Shown here piece after piece: positions 45,282 to 57,319 of a DNA stretch of 64,000 nt. The DNA is taken from NCBI GenBank assembly GCA_028456385.1, contig JALNQF010000044.1, positions 124,001 through 188,000 of the forward strand. Reading direction: 5' to 3'. The stretch comes from Ophiosphaerella korrae. Its lineage: Eukaryota > Ascomycota > Dothideomycetes > Pleosporales > Phaeosphaeriaceae. Below the pieces are notes generated by a model. That model did not search any database, was not told where the DNA came from, and was given only the letters and a program-made list of their open reading frames with translations. The position numbers and the translations under genes were made by a program. Within the stretch, counting starts at the first letter, position 1. Each line of letters opens with the position of its first letter.

Positions 45282-48271
45282 ATGCTTAAGGTTATCATAG
45301 CCATTGCTAGCCTTACTAGCTGCGCAATAGCACAAACCAATGCTGTCAAAGTCAAGTGGCTTGAGGAGAAGCCACAATACTTTGATGGCGTAACTTTTGG
45401 ATTGCCTTGGCAGCGCGGACAGCTTCCAGCGAATGCTACAGCCTTCACTGCTTCAGGTGATGCGAATTTGCAATCATGGGCTACGGCATATTGGCCTGAT
45501 GGCTCACTCAAATGGACAGGACACGCAATTGCTACAACTTCGACCCTACTTGATGAGTACACTATAACCGCTGGGCCAGGTAATTCAACAGCGTCGCGCT
45601 TCAGACGCCGGACTAGCGGTATCCAGGTTTCAAACAGTGGCGATAAGGTTGAGGTCAATACTGGCAAGGTTACAGCAACATTCCCTAAGTCGGGTAACAT
45701 CTTGTTGTTATCCATCGGGGCCGGAAATCGGACTGTCGGTAAAAATGGCCGCCTGGTGTTACGGTCTCAAACGGGCACCCCCGATGACGATGAAGATGGA
45801 AAACCTACAGATATTCAATATTTCAGCTTCACGAGTAAAATTTCCAATGTCACGGTGTCGGAAGAGAACACGGTACGAGCACTAGTAACAGTGCAGGGTG
45901 TTCATACCATTAAGGGCCAAGGGGTTCACAGTGACTGGCTACCATTTACTGTTCGCTTTTACTTCTACACAAACTCCGAGGCAATCCGAATCATCCATAC
46001 AATTATCTACGATGGCGATACGAAGAAAGATTTCATTGCTGGAATTGGCCTCCGCTTCGATGTTCCTTTGGCAGGTGAAGAATTGTACGATCGCCATGTT
46101 CGCATTGCTGGTGTTGACGGTGGTTTACTTCGTGAGGCAGTCAAAGGCATTACAGGCCTTCGACGTGACCCAGGTGCTGCAGTACGCTCAGCTCAGTTCA
46201 ACGGAACCGCAACTCCCAACAAGGGTACGTGGGATTCGAGAGTGTCGGGCCGGCTTCAATGGATTCCGAGCTGGAACGATTATCGACTAACTCAACTATC
46301 GCCAGACGGTTTCAATCTAAAGAAACGAACCAAATATGGTCAAAGTTGGGTCAAAATTCCTGGGGGTACACGTTCTGGCGGTCTTGCTTATCTTGGTGGA
46401 GCTACGGTTGGCGGCCTCGCTGTTGGTCTACGGGATTTCTGGAAGAAGTATCCCACAAGCTTAGATATTTCCAATGCAGCTACAGACACAGGATCAATCA
46501 CCTTGTGGCTCTATAGTCCCCAAGCTGGGCCTATGGATATTAGACCATACCACGATGGGCTTAGCCAAGACACATACGCGAAGCAGTTGGACGCGCTCGA
46601 AATTACCTACGAAGATTATGAGGATAATTATAATACACCATATGGTGTTGGACGAACAAACGAAATATACGTTTACGCCTTTTCCAGAACTCCATCACCA
46701 AAAAAGCTTTCGATGCTGGTCAACAATACCAACAATCCACCGGTCTTAATTCCCGAACCTGAGTACGTTCGCGACACAAAGGCTATTGGCTCATACTGGA
46801 ATGTACCCAGCGCTCTTAATTCAGCAAAAGCCCAGAAGATCGAATCCAATATGGATTTTCTTATCAAATTTTACACGAATCAAGTTGAGCAGCGTCGTTG
46901 GTATGGATTTTGGGATCATGGTGATATCATTCATACGTATGATGACGATCGCCATCAGTGGAGGTACGACATTGGTGGCTACGCCTGGGATAATTCCGAA
47001 TTGTCGCCTGACTTATTCTTCTGGGATTATTTCCTTCGGACTGGCCGCGCTGATGTATATCGCCTTGCTCATGATCAAGTGCGCCATGGGGGAGAGGTCG
47101 ATTCCTATCATATAGGAAACTTCACTGGTCTTGGTACGCGACACGGAGTGCAGCAGTACGTCAATTTTCAACCATTAAAGCAGATTTGTACTGACACATT
47201 GAAGCTGGAGTGACAGTGCAAAACAAGCTCGTATTGCGACACCGGCCTACAGGAAAGCATTTTACTATATATCAGGTGGTGATGAACGCACCGGCGATTT
47301 AGTCCACGAGGTTCTCGATGTTGACAAATCCTTTGTCCGCGTGGATGCAAGGAGAAAGGTTCGAGATCCAAGCGTGGTGTACAACCCTGACCCGAAGGCT
47401 CTTTATCTTAACTTCGGCACTGATTGGGCAGGTATTGCTCAAGCTTATTTAATCGAGTGGGAACGCCGAGGACCTCGATGGCAAGAGGCACGTGACAAGC
47501 TCATCGAGGCAATTAGAACTTACCCAAAACTTAAAAACGGCTTTGTCACGGGTGAAGCGCTCTACAATTCGCTGACGGGCGCATGGGCTCCACCGCCCAC
47601 TGATCCAGGTAACAATGGTAATGTTACTGTATCGCACCTTTCAGGCGTATTTGGCGTCCTTGAAACTAGGTAAGTCTACGGATACATGAGCTAATGACCC
47701 TAAATACGCTAACATACTGCAGTAAGTAGACGTATTCTTTCTTATGCGAAGATACAAAAACCTTCAGTCAGGTATTGTGGGTATCTTTTGGAGCCTTGCT
47801 GACTTGATATCCCGTGATATAGTCGACCAGTTGATCGATCATTTTGGCACTCCTGAGCAGAACCTCACGAAGCCCTTCTTGGACTCCTTCCTTGACTATT
47901 GTTACTATTATGGCGCCTCTAAGGCCGAGCAACATGCGCGATACGGCCAAGACTTTGGCACCCTCAATCTCAAGCAAGGCCATTCTCGCTTCACTGCGTA
48001 TGTAGCCAACAGGAGGAATAATGCTACACTCGTGCCTCGCGTCTGGTCGGAGTATCTAGGTGATGGAAGTAAAGATGGTCTCGCACCTGATGCGCCGTGG
48101 CGCACGGTTAGGATTGCTGGAAGCGACGTCTTGATACCCGTTGACGAGGCGAAATGGGTTAGTACAAACGCTGCTGCGCTGTATGGTGTTGCGGGAATTG
48201 AAAACTTGGCATTGGTGGGGGCACCGGATGCACCTAAAGGACCAGGAAACGAGACATCGAAGCGCGCTTAA
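45282..48271 (+). CDS. Secreted PcRGLX-like exo-rhamnogalacturonan lyase family protein (PL26 type)
   Basis: Proposed exons 45282-47155, 47205-47669 and 47794-48271 give 938 residues. A signal peptide (MLKVIIAIASLTSCAIAQ) is followed by YFDGVTFGLPWQRGQLP and YWPDGSLKWTGHA, hallmarks of the PcRGLX/YetA-type family. Later come RWYGFWDHGDI, GGYAWDNSELSPDLFFWDYF and, after the first junction, HWSDSAKQARIATPAYR. Characterised members release unsaturated galacturonosyl-rhamnose from the ends of rhamnogalacturonan I, a pectin backbone (family knowledge). This predicts a plant cell wall degrading enzyme acting outside the cell. The first join (GTACGT...GAAG) is firm. The second acceptor (after 47793) is the best frame-restoring choice but uncertain. 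Introns are 49 and 124 bp. Confidence 0.82.
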
Positions 48272-49206
48272 AGCGCGAAAGGCCGGTAGGTTCCGTCTCA
48301 AAGTAATCTGCCAGAAGACTGTATCATGAGAGATTTTATATATGTACATCATGTTCGACCGAATTATGGTATATACAATCTGCGTTTAGGAAGTCTCCAT
48401 GACGTCAAGAAAGTAATGGATACGAACCTTGTACAAACCAATCAAGACATACATTCTACAGAATGCTTCGAGCCGCGATACAAGTCTACTCAAACAATGG
48501 TTACTTGCGTAAAGCTATAATACTACTATCCAGCACCATTGTAGGAGTTCCACAGCATCGGAGTCTTTCCTCAGCCAACTCAATATGCCAGCTCAGGATC
48601 CTTCGATTGCCCATACCCCGCTTCCAAATGAGTTGACGTAGTACTTAACTGAACAGATATAGATACGGAAAGTCTTGCATATCTAGCTTACTGTCTCTCA
48701 TAGTCCTTCCACATACTTCAAGCAACATAATCGATTTTGACTTGTTGCATATGGATCAACAAATTGTCAGCATTGGGGTACTATAGTATGCGAGTGAGCA
48801 ACCGTACCCACTAAAGCTGTGCAGGGTTTACCACTCCTCAAAAATGATTGGGCTACATCTTGCAGTAAGCGATGTACGTTATATCCAACAATGTTACACA
48901 GAGTTTCAATAGGCCATCAGCCCTTGGCGATAATGGTTCGGTCTTACGGGCGAATGTAAGATTACTAGGTTCTAGCTTACCTGCCTCATATCTAGCTTGA
49001 TTTCCTGTCAGTTCCTAGATAACATGAGGGTAGCTAATAAACAAGGTTCAAGGCACGGGTTGGTCACCAAGCATCGGATGCGCCGGCTATTAGATGCTAC
49101 CATGCCTGGCAATGGAAGCCCTTTTCTTTCTCCTTTTTCCTCCATATGTCTGCTTATTTAATTCAGCATCTTAAGAACTTAGAATTCACATCTATTTGCA
49201 AACATC
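48272..49206. other. Intergenic, no gene recognised
   Basis: This 935-bp stretch holds the 3' flank of the lyase-like gene and the promoter of the monooxygenase. No repeats or RNA genes were recognised. Confidence 0.4.
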
Positions 49207-52089
49207 ATGACAGATACTAGCTCTTTTCGTGTGATTATCGGCGGAGGTGGCATAGCTGGCCTGACGCTTGCCAATGCCTTGGAGAAAGCTGGCATCGATT
49301 ACATCCTACTTGAAGGTCGTGACACCGTAACGCCGCAGGTTGGAGCATCTATTGGCTTCTTCCCTAATGGAGGTCGCATAATAGATCAGCTTGGCTGCTT
49401 CACACCTCTCGAGGAAATGACTGTTCCACTCGGTCTCTATTACAACCGCTACACCAATGGCGAGCTTATCTATGCTGGTGACAATATGCCTCTTGTTACA
49501 AAACGGTATGTCCTATAAATACTTATCGGTAGGAGATTTGGCGCACATACGATAGCTCAAGAAAACTTAAATGAATCAAGTACTAAACAACCGAGCAGTT
49601 TCAATTATCCTGTAACCTTTCTCGAGCGGGAGCGCGTGCTCCATACCTTGTACAATAACATTCAAGATAAGTCAAAGATCAAAGTCCTGAAACGAATCTC
49701 AGAGGTTGATCACAATTCCAAAGAGGTTGTTGTGCTATGCGAGGACGGCACTACTATTAGTGGCGATGTCCTTATAGGATGTGATGGGGTCAACAGTAAA
49801 GTTCTACGTGAGCTCTGGAGACTGTCGCAGCTACAAGAACCATCAGCTTTTCTTCCAGAGGATCAACCAATGTTTGCTGAATACAACTGTTTGTTCGGCA
49901 TCTCTGCCGAAACCGAAGGTTTAAATGATGGAGAGGTTCATGTGAATTACAGAGAAGGGTCTACCCTCATGACTATTGGTGGTAAGGGCAAGTCTATCTG
50001 GTTTGCCAGTAGCAGGATGGACAAGATATACGCAGTACCCAACATACCACAATACACAAAAGAAGACGCAGATAGCTTCGCCGCTCAAATACAAGACGCA
50101 CCCATAAACCCACAGCTGAAGTTCGGCGACCTGTGGAAAAGCCGGAGTAGCTATACGCTGGTGGCGACAGAAGAAGCACAATTCAAGCGATGGGTTTGGG
50201 GACGCATTGCTTGTGTCGGAGATTGCGTTCATAAGATGACACCACATATGGGAGCAGGAGGCAACGCAGCGATCGAGTAAGATTCACACCAATTAGTATA
50301 AAGTTGTAAACAAAGGCCACCCTGAGCTCACCCCAAATAGGTCAGCCGCGGCTCTCGCTAACGAGCTAAAGAGAATATTGGATGCGTCCGAAAAAGGAAA
50401 ACCATCGTTTGATATCATCAGGGCCCACCTGGAAAATTACCAAAAAATTCGCGAAGCACGCATCACAGCGACTTTGACAATGGCAAATGGACTGACTCGT
50501 ATACAAGCATTGAAAACTTGGAGAGATAAACTTTCTGCATTTTGGATTCTTCCCTTTTCTGGTGACATGTAAGTACATCCGCGTCCTGCCGGGTCCAATA
50601 AGCGCTCGGAGTTCCGGCCCACACCTCTACCCAACAGCGAGCGTTAGCGTACGGAAGCCAAGCGCTCTTGACTCGCTTTCCAGTATTCCATGCTTATATA
50701 TGCTGATGTCTGCAGGCTTACCAACATGAACTGTGACTTGGTCATAGGCGCTGTCAAACTGGACTTTTTACCTGTACCTGAGCGATCCCTACGAGGAACG
50801 ATGCCGTTCAATCCGTCCCAAGGTGTGGGTCATACCGAATCAAAGCTGCGACGAGCCTTGAAAGCTGTGCCTTTCCTTGGCATTACTGCAACAGCAGTTT
50901 ATTTTATGTGGCTTGTAAGTAGCTACTTCCGATTCTGCACACAAAACTGAAAGGTACGCAGCTCCCGCTCCAGCATCTGATACCACGAATCCGGGAGATT
51001 CTAGTCGCGGGTGTGCAAAATGAAATTGGCAAGGCAGGATTCGTTAAGCCACCAGACAGCTTTTATGGGCTCGACTTTATAGATCGCAGGATTCGACCGC
51101 TAACTGCGTTCTTCGCATCTTTTCAATTTGTTGATGTTGTCTGTAACTGGCAGTCTTACAGTTTTCTAGCCGATGCTGGGGTACTGTACGCCATCTTTCT
51201 TATTGAGGGCGCGCGAAGGGCAAATATAATGACTCTTGTTTCGGTGTAAGCCGCCGAAAAAGACCTGTGATTAAAAGTAATACTAATAATCTTTAGTCCA
51301 CTTTTAATCGGTTACGGTATGCAGTCCTTCGGAATCGGTGTGGTTGTGGCCCTTTATTGCTTTGTTCATTACATCCAATCCCCCATCGAGAACTTTGCCG
51401 CAAAAGATATGCGTCTCACAGATATGGGATATACCGCTTCCGTTCTACCTGTACTGGTAGTGGCTCATTACATTCCATACTACGGCTCCTTCCTTTTATC
51501 AGTCAGCCCGCAGACCCGCCACTCATGGAACTGGATCTGGCAACCTTTCCCAATATACGTCAGCATCTTACAGTTCGTATTGAAGAAAACAGTAATGCCT
51601 GATACTGTGAAAAAGGATCGCTTCAACAACGTCAACCGCGATCTCCCAACCATTTACATGACTATTGGAAGTCTTTGTGCTTTATCTGCAGCAACCTGGT
51701 GGTATACATTGTATTCAGCACCCTACTCGCTGGCAACACTTTTCATTCCTAACTTCCTGGATGTGCAAACGGGCGATCATTACATTCGCACCTTCATACA
51801 ATTTGACGAGATCTTTTCCATGGGTGCCCTGCTGTTGTGGCTCTTATATCTATATGGAGACCTAAAGAAATCGGGTATGATGGAAGATGCCTGGACCAGT
51901 ATCGTGCTTAAAGGGTTGGTTTCACTGTTAGCGTTAGGTCCTGGAGTCACCGTCGGTATGGGCTGGTAAGTGCAGGTGTCTATATCTTTGAACACACTAC
52001 TAACATACATATAACCTAGGCTGTATAGGGAAAAGCTGCTGGCCAACAAATGGCACAAGGACGCTTTGGTGCCTCGTAAGGTAGAATAG
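49207..52089 (+). CDS. FAD-dependent monooxygenase fused to a polytopic membrane domain
   Basis: Seven exons (49207-49505, 49599-50276, 50341-50568, 50716-50914, 50962-51245, 51297-51965, 52020-52089) join in frame to 808 residues. The first 420 or so form a PaxM/salicylate-hydroxylase-type flavoprotein: GGGGIAGLTLANAL at 13-26, DVLIGCDGVNSKV, and GDCVHKMTPHMGAGGNAAIE binding the flavin ribityl and pyrophosphate. The second half, from about residue 440, has roughly seven hydrophobic helices (ASVLPVLVVAHYIPYYG, FSMGALLLWLLYLYG) and ends WHKDALVPRKVE. Such flavoenzymes hydroxylate or epoxidise small molecules, commonly in meroterpenoid or indole-diterpene routes. No other pathway enzyme lies next to it. 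The first intron acceptor at 49598 was chosen to restore RFNYPVTFLERERVL. Confidence 0.88.
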
Positions 52090-52435
52090 GGACGAGAATT
52101 AAATACTCTACACAATCCAAATTGAGGCATTGAAGCACTACGAGTAGCAGGCCACGTAAGGATGAAAGTGAAAGCAAAGTTTGATGTTTAGGCAGCGATG
52201 CCGTTGGCAAGTCTGGTGACTAGTTTCACTTTGGCAGAATTCTCCGCACGGCCCTCATTGTACCTATCCAAAATGAATGAACAGGTGAATAAGAAAATCA
52301 CGGGTGTCAATTAAGCTAGCAACACAATAGTCCGCTGCAAAGCCTTTGCCTCAACAAAACACAGGATTACCTCCTACATCAACCGCACTTGCTAAATTCT
52401 CAAACGTGATTGCCTTTACGATCACATCACTCAAC
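52090..52435. other. Intergenic spacer between tandem genes
   Basis: This 346-bp region contains the 5' leader of the next gene. The open frame of the next gene extends left to TTG 52346, but ATG 52436 is the first methionine. Confidence 0.5.
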
Positions 52436-54769
52436 ATGTCCAGCCAACCTCGCCGAAAGGCTGATACCAAAAGGCTCGGACGAAGACAGTTCCATGATAT
52501 CGAAGGCATCGTATCTGGCTCGCAGCCGAGAGAGCAAAGCCGCCCTAGACATGGGCATGGAGAGCGCGACAACCGTCGTGAGCGCAAGTACGGCAATCGA
52601 CAAGCGCGGTCTAGCCAAAACCAGCAACCATTACATCCCTCGCAGACGCGCCAACAATCTTTCAACGCGGCAAAGCCGATTCCACTTGCAGACCGCATCA
52701 CACGCGATGTACCGACACCAATCACTCCGCAAAATAATCACTTACACAGCGGCACTCAAGGATCGCGCAAGCGTGCAAGAGCGGAAGAAGAAAGCTTTGA
52801 AGAGCGGAAGAAAAGCCGGCCTTCCAAGATCGAAGACAGACGTGTCATTCAGCCCAAGATTCGCAAAGAAGATACTAAAGTAGTTGCTGAGAAGGACGAC
52901 AAGCCGCAAGTGAAGCCCGCAGTCAAGTTTGATAGCAGCGAAAAGATTAGGAGCGACCAAACACCAAGCCACAAGGTGCACGAACTTCCGCGTACTTATG
53001 CCGTCACCACACGCAATCACGCTGTTAAAGAGGTTGGGGCAAATGGCGCCTCAGCCACGCTACCCCGACCTGAGCAGGGAAAGGGCAAGGAGTCAGCCAC
53101 TCTACCCAAGATTCAAGAACAGGAGAACAAGAACCAGCCCAAACCTGAAGAAGTCTTACAAAACGTCAAGCCTTCAGTGGAAAAGCCACAGAAGAATGTG
53201 ATTACCACTGTTGCAGTTATTGAAGAGCAGATGAAAGAAACTGCCGATATTGCGATGTCAAAGGCTGCCAAAGCGCCTTCAGGCACGTCGACTAGCAGTG
53301 TGGTAGCAAAGGTTGTCAACACACCCTCAAGCAGCACCACCGATAGTGCAGCTGCAAAGATTGGAGCCACACCCCCAAACAAAGGTACCATAATAACTAC
53401 AAAGCGGCCACTTGCAGACAACGACAAAGAGTCAGAGGAGCATGCGTGCAAGAAGCATTGCACAAACCTTGACCTTGCTGGCACACCAGTGCCCGGACAT
53501 GCCGACAAAAAGCAGCTCGACAGCTTGTCGCCAAAATCTGTACCTAAGCAAGCAAATCTCATACCGCGGCCAAAGGCCTTGCCTAATATTCGACCGCGGG
53601 TGCAACCTGTCAAGCCTGCATCGAGTTTTACGCCCGTCGTTCCTAACACGGAATGGAAGTTTAAGTTTGCTGAATATGACGACGACAGTGTCCCAATTTT
53701 ACATTCTACTCTCATCAAGCGCGATGGTGCTGAGAAACTCCTCAACAATCCGTCGATCGAACTGAAACAAGAGGCACTCGCGCTAATCGAGGGAGACTTG
53801 AAAAACCACGATTTTGGACGAAAGAAGGTGCCTAAGAACAAGGGACCGCTTAAAGTGATCGAGGATTGCGACCTGTACCTCCGAAACAGTAAGATTCATG
53901 TTGCAACAGAGAACGGTCTACTATTGGCTGCCGATTACTTTACACTCGCCGGCATTCCTGACTCAATGCGTGTGCGCTTCGATGGTTTGAAGCCTGCATG
54001 GGCGAAAGCATCAATCGCAGCTCGCACCCTCCGACGCAGTGAAATGACTAGCTACTGGGTTCCTGGGCCATACCCAGCCCATATTGGTCCTGAGATCCTT
54101 GAGGTAGAGCTTGGGTGTCCGATTAAACTATATGAGCGACACCCAACTAGTGGTGAAGCCTGGGGAAAACGTTTGGATACTGGCAAAGTTGGATGGTTCC
54201 TATACGACTACACTAAGGACTTGTATGCCCCTTACCCACCCTGGGAAGGCGTATTTTCAGATGAGCTGCTTGCGGCAACTGCGGTGCCACGCGCACCAAG
54301 TGAACCAGCTGCCGCAGCAGGACCTTTGAAAAGGGTATCAGCTGGATCGATTCAGCTCCGAATTAACACATCTACTACAGTAACCCAGGCCACATCCAAG
54401 CCTGGTATTACAAATCCTAAGAAACCTACCAAGCTTTCTGCAAAGATTGTCGAGAATATTGTTGAAAAGCAATCCGAGGCGCTAAAATCAGCAGTGGCTG
54501 AAGTTCAGTCATCCACGGAACCCACAAAGAAGTCGGCAGAGAAAGTGAAGTACAATGACATCCGTGGCACTCTCGAGCATGTCATCGATGAGAGTAAGAG
54601 CATCCATGGCTCTAACGCGAGTGATGAGGCATCTACGACCACGTCAGGCGATGCAACCGCTCACAAGGATCTTCCCGAACTAAAGAGCGATGTGTTCTCC
54701 AAGCCACGCATCAATATCACGAGCAAGGAGCACAATGATAGCATTGATTGGGAGAATGATGAGCTATAG
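52436..54769 (+). CDS. Largely disordered basic fungal protein with a conserved central domain
   Basis: One exon of 777 residues. Residues 1-390 are rich in Lys, Arg, Pro, Ser and Thr with no hydrophobic core, and start MSSQPRRKADTKRLGRRQ. A folded region from about residue 400 (TEWKFKFAEYDDDSVPILHS) runs to about 610. It includes YLRNSKIHVATENGLLLAADYF, SYWVPGPYPAHIGPEIL and GKVGWFLYDYTKDLY. The tail is acidic and Ser/Thr-rich (NDSIDWENDEL at the end). I recognise no named domain. The long basic arm suggests nucleic-acid or nuclear association (inference only). The codon pattern stays in frame throughout, so it is a real gene. Confidence 0.8.
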   Translation: MSSQPRRKADTKRLGRRQFHDIEGIVSGSQPREQSRPRHGHGERDNRRERKYGNRQARSSQNQQPLHPSQTRQQSFNAAKPIPLADRITRDVPTPITPQNNHLHSGTQGSRKRARAEEESFEERKKSRPSKIEDRRVIQPKIRKEDTKVVAEKDDKPQVKPAVKFDSSEKIRSDQTPSHKVHELPRTYAVTTRNHAVKEVGANGASATLPRPEQGKGKESATLPKIQEQENKNQPKPEEVLQNVKPSVEKPQKNVITTVAVIEEQMKETADIAMSKAAKAPSGTSTSSVVAKVVNTPSSSTTDSAAAKIGATPPNKGTIITTKRPLADNDKESEEHACKKHCTNLDLAGTPVPGHADKKQLDSLSPKSVPKQANLIPRPKALPNIRPRVQPVKPASSFTPVVPNTEWKFKFAEYDDDSVPILHSTLIKRDGAEKLLNNPSIELKQEALALIEGDLKNHDFGRKKVPKNKGPLKVIEDCDLYLRNSKIHVATENGLLLAADYFTLAGIPDSMRVRFDGLKPAWAKASIAARTLRRSEMTSYWVPGPYPAHIGPEILEVELGCPIKLYERHPTSGEAWGKRLDTGKVGWFLYDYTKDLYAPYPPWEGVFSDELLAATAVPRAPSEPAAAAGPLKRVSAGSIQLRINTSTTVTQATSKPGITNPKKPTKLSAKIVENIVEKQSEALKSAVAEVQSSTEPTKKSAEKVKYNDIRGTLEHVIDESKSIHGSNASDEASTTTSGDATAHKDLPELKSDVFSKPRINITSKEHNDSIDWENDEL

Positions 54770-55455
54770 ACGGGTCGGCACGCGCCCAAGACCTGCAGCT
54801 TTCAAAGACTATCAATTCTCCGTCTTGTAGGCAGATTCGTGACATATCAAGACGGTTTAGAGCAGCTTTCATCCTGAGCCTGCGTACGATCCCTTCCATC
54901 AGTATTGAGTGCAGATCTCAATGGTCTCCTTTTAGTGATGTTGGCTGGTATTGAAATGGATCTAGGATGAAGCTTGGGTTCACTGGCATTGACCAAGAGT
55001 CGGTTATGAATTGACGGCTAAATTGATCGAAGGCAGTGACATGGGAGTTTTACACTTGATATTTTTCCAATTACCTTGCGTTGCTTCCCATAAGTCAGCA
55101 AAACACCATAAAACAAGTTTGGTGGATAGAATCAATGCTATATATCCATAGCGGTTAATATCATTCTTGAAAACGTTGACATATTGTTGCTATGATCGTG
55201 ATCTCGATAGCTTACATACATCTCATCTTCTGCGGTTAACATGCTTGTACAAGGAAATTCTTTGGTCTGCATTCTTTCGACGTATTTAAGATATAAGTGG
55301 ACACATACGATTGTTGAAAAAAAGACAACAGAAGAAACTCAAACTCCGCAACTAGAACACGTCATACTTTAAGAAAAGGTAACAACCACCCATATATCAT
55401 CTTATCCCAGTTATATCAACTTCCCGCGTGCCCGCATCGTACATTGAAGACTCGA
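54770..55455. other. Convergent intergenic region
   Basis: The 3' flanks of two genes meet here. AT-rich with no gene recognised. Confidence 0.45.
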
Positions 55456-57319
55456 TCAGTCCTCTCCGATGTCTAACTCATCGTCAGAGTTGACATCCAT
55501 GTTATAACCGTCATATTCATCCTGCTCCTGTGCAAAACCAGCTTGGATATCATCCATTGCTAAATTTTCTGCAAAAAACCGTATATCGTGCTGTCCTTGG
55601 ACGCTTCCTTCGTTCTTGTCGCCTGGTTTTCCTTCGTCATCTTTTTTTTTCATCGCCGTCTGTGCTTCCATTGTCGCCTACTTGTCCATGATCGTCTGTG
55701 TTTCCATCGTCACCTATTTTTCCATCGTCATCTCCTTTTCCATCGCCATCTCTAGTCCTATTGCCGCCTGTAGTCCCATCGTCGCCTATTTTCGCTTCGC
55801 CGCTCATTTGTTCCTCAAAGCCTTGCTGTCGCTCGACATCTACATCTTCTTCTATTCCATTTGAACTTCCTTCATCTATTTGCTCTACTTCCCCTGAGGG
55901 ATTGTTCTGGTAATAAGGGTACTTTCGCAAACGGAGGGTAGAATATTCTACGAAACTCTCATTTCTCATTGCATTTTTTTCCGACTCCCGATCACCTGCG
56001 TTCCAGCGATAGTACTTGCTCACCCTTCCGGTACTCAGAGGATACCCAGTATTCGCAGGGCGCGAATCTCCATCCCTTCTGATGCCAGACCAGTGTCGAA
56101 TGCTGTGCCCCAGAACTGGTAGTGTTGGAGGGATGATAATGGTTTTTGGGAGAGTTTCATAGGGAGCCCTTGAATAACCGAGATATGCGCGACGCGCTTT
56201 ATAGATGGGATCAAAACTATTTTGCATTGTTTTGTCAAGGTGGTTTCGATCTTCGAAGCTTCGTAAAGCGTAGGTGCCGATGAAATGGCAAAGCACGGGA
56301 TCCAGGACTGCGACAGTTCGGGAGTGGAATCGACCAACTGTCATCTCGAGTGTTTTTAGCTGACAGTCGCTGAGCGACGTTTGATACATTTGTACGACTA
56401 GGCTGTCAATTAAAGGCTGTTGTGTGGAAGAAGGCAGCCCCAATTGCAACATGGCATTGTAAAGGTGTATCTTCTCGAGGAGATCTTCTGGAATCTCTAC
56501 ACCAGGCCTGGTGAGATTATGACTGTGTCTTGACTCAGGAGCCATACCAGTGTAGTCTTGACCTGTATGATCCGGGATACCGGCGTTCTCACTATGCTTT
56601 CCTTGGTTGGTCCTTTCAACCGTGGTTTCGTCTGGTGATTTCAAGCTGCTTTTCGTCCTTTTTGTGTATCCAAACCACCTTTCCATCTTTCTCAGCCAGG
56701 GAATTATGTACTTTTCGATCTCATTGACACGTATATGTGCCATGTAATCTCCATCAAAATATCTGTGGTTGTTGAGTGAATGGGCTCTAGGATACGAAAT
56801 AGGTAGCCATAGCTGATTCCTCTCAGGCTTGTATCGAAAGAGGTCATCAGCGAGTGATGAGCATTTCATCAGAGTAGCTCTGTCAAGTTTATCGCCGTCT
56901 AGGGGTAACTTAAACTCTCTAGATGTTTGATATTCCTGGAACTCAGCGTCGATCACATCGTCCGCAGTTGGACCTTGATACATAGCCTTCCATCCCGGTT
57001 GTTTTTTAACGACAATTTGTACCAAAACATTATCCTCGGCTGCCTTCGGACAGTGTTTGTCACAAACTGTGATCTGTTCAGTATACCTTCCATCATCTGC
57101 CAACACTTTCGCAGCTTTCTCAAGATTTTTTTCATGTTCCTCGTCGACCCGGCCGTTCTCAAGATATTGTACCATCCTGATACAATATTTGTAATAGTGT
57201 TGGTTACTCCGGCTCCAGAAATGACAGAGGTATTGAATGTATATCGCTGTGAGTATTGAGATTATCGATCGAAGTGCATGAAGGATATGTATCACCTTTT
57301 GCCCGTCTTTGTTCACCAT
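55456..57319 (-). CDS. Fungal hypothetical protein with N-terminal helix, repetitive acidic tail and a poly-A frameshift
   Basis: The minus-strand frame starts at 57319 and runs 560 codons to a stop at 55637. Residues about 8-34 form a hydrophobic helix (HILHALRSIISILTAIYIQY). The middle is folded-looking (WLPISYPRAHSLNNHRYFDGDY, LDPVLCHFIGTYALRSF) and the tail is a low-complexity Asp-Gly-Asn-Lys array. Directly at a run of nine A (plus-strand T at 55642-55650) the frame ends in EKKR. The other frame continues as KKKDDEGKPGD... to an acidic end, NSDDELDIGED, at 55456. One base less in the run would join both into about 620 residues. No family is recognised. Confidence 0.7.

Noticed and set aside
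49506..49532. A 27-bp intron (GTATGT...GGTAG) in the monooxygenase gene
   Set aside because: It keeps the frame but is too short to be spliced. The acceptor at 49598 gives a 93-bp intron and restores the conserved RFNYPVTFLER segment.
49207..54769. A secondary-metabolite gene cluster around the monooxygenase
   Set aside because: No synthase, prenyltransferase, P450 or transporter is adjacent, and the neighbours are a lyase-like enzyme and a disordered protein.
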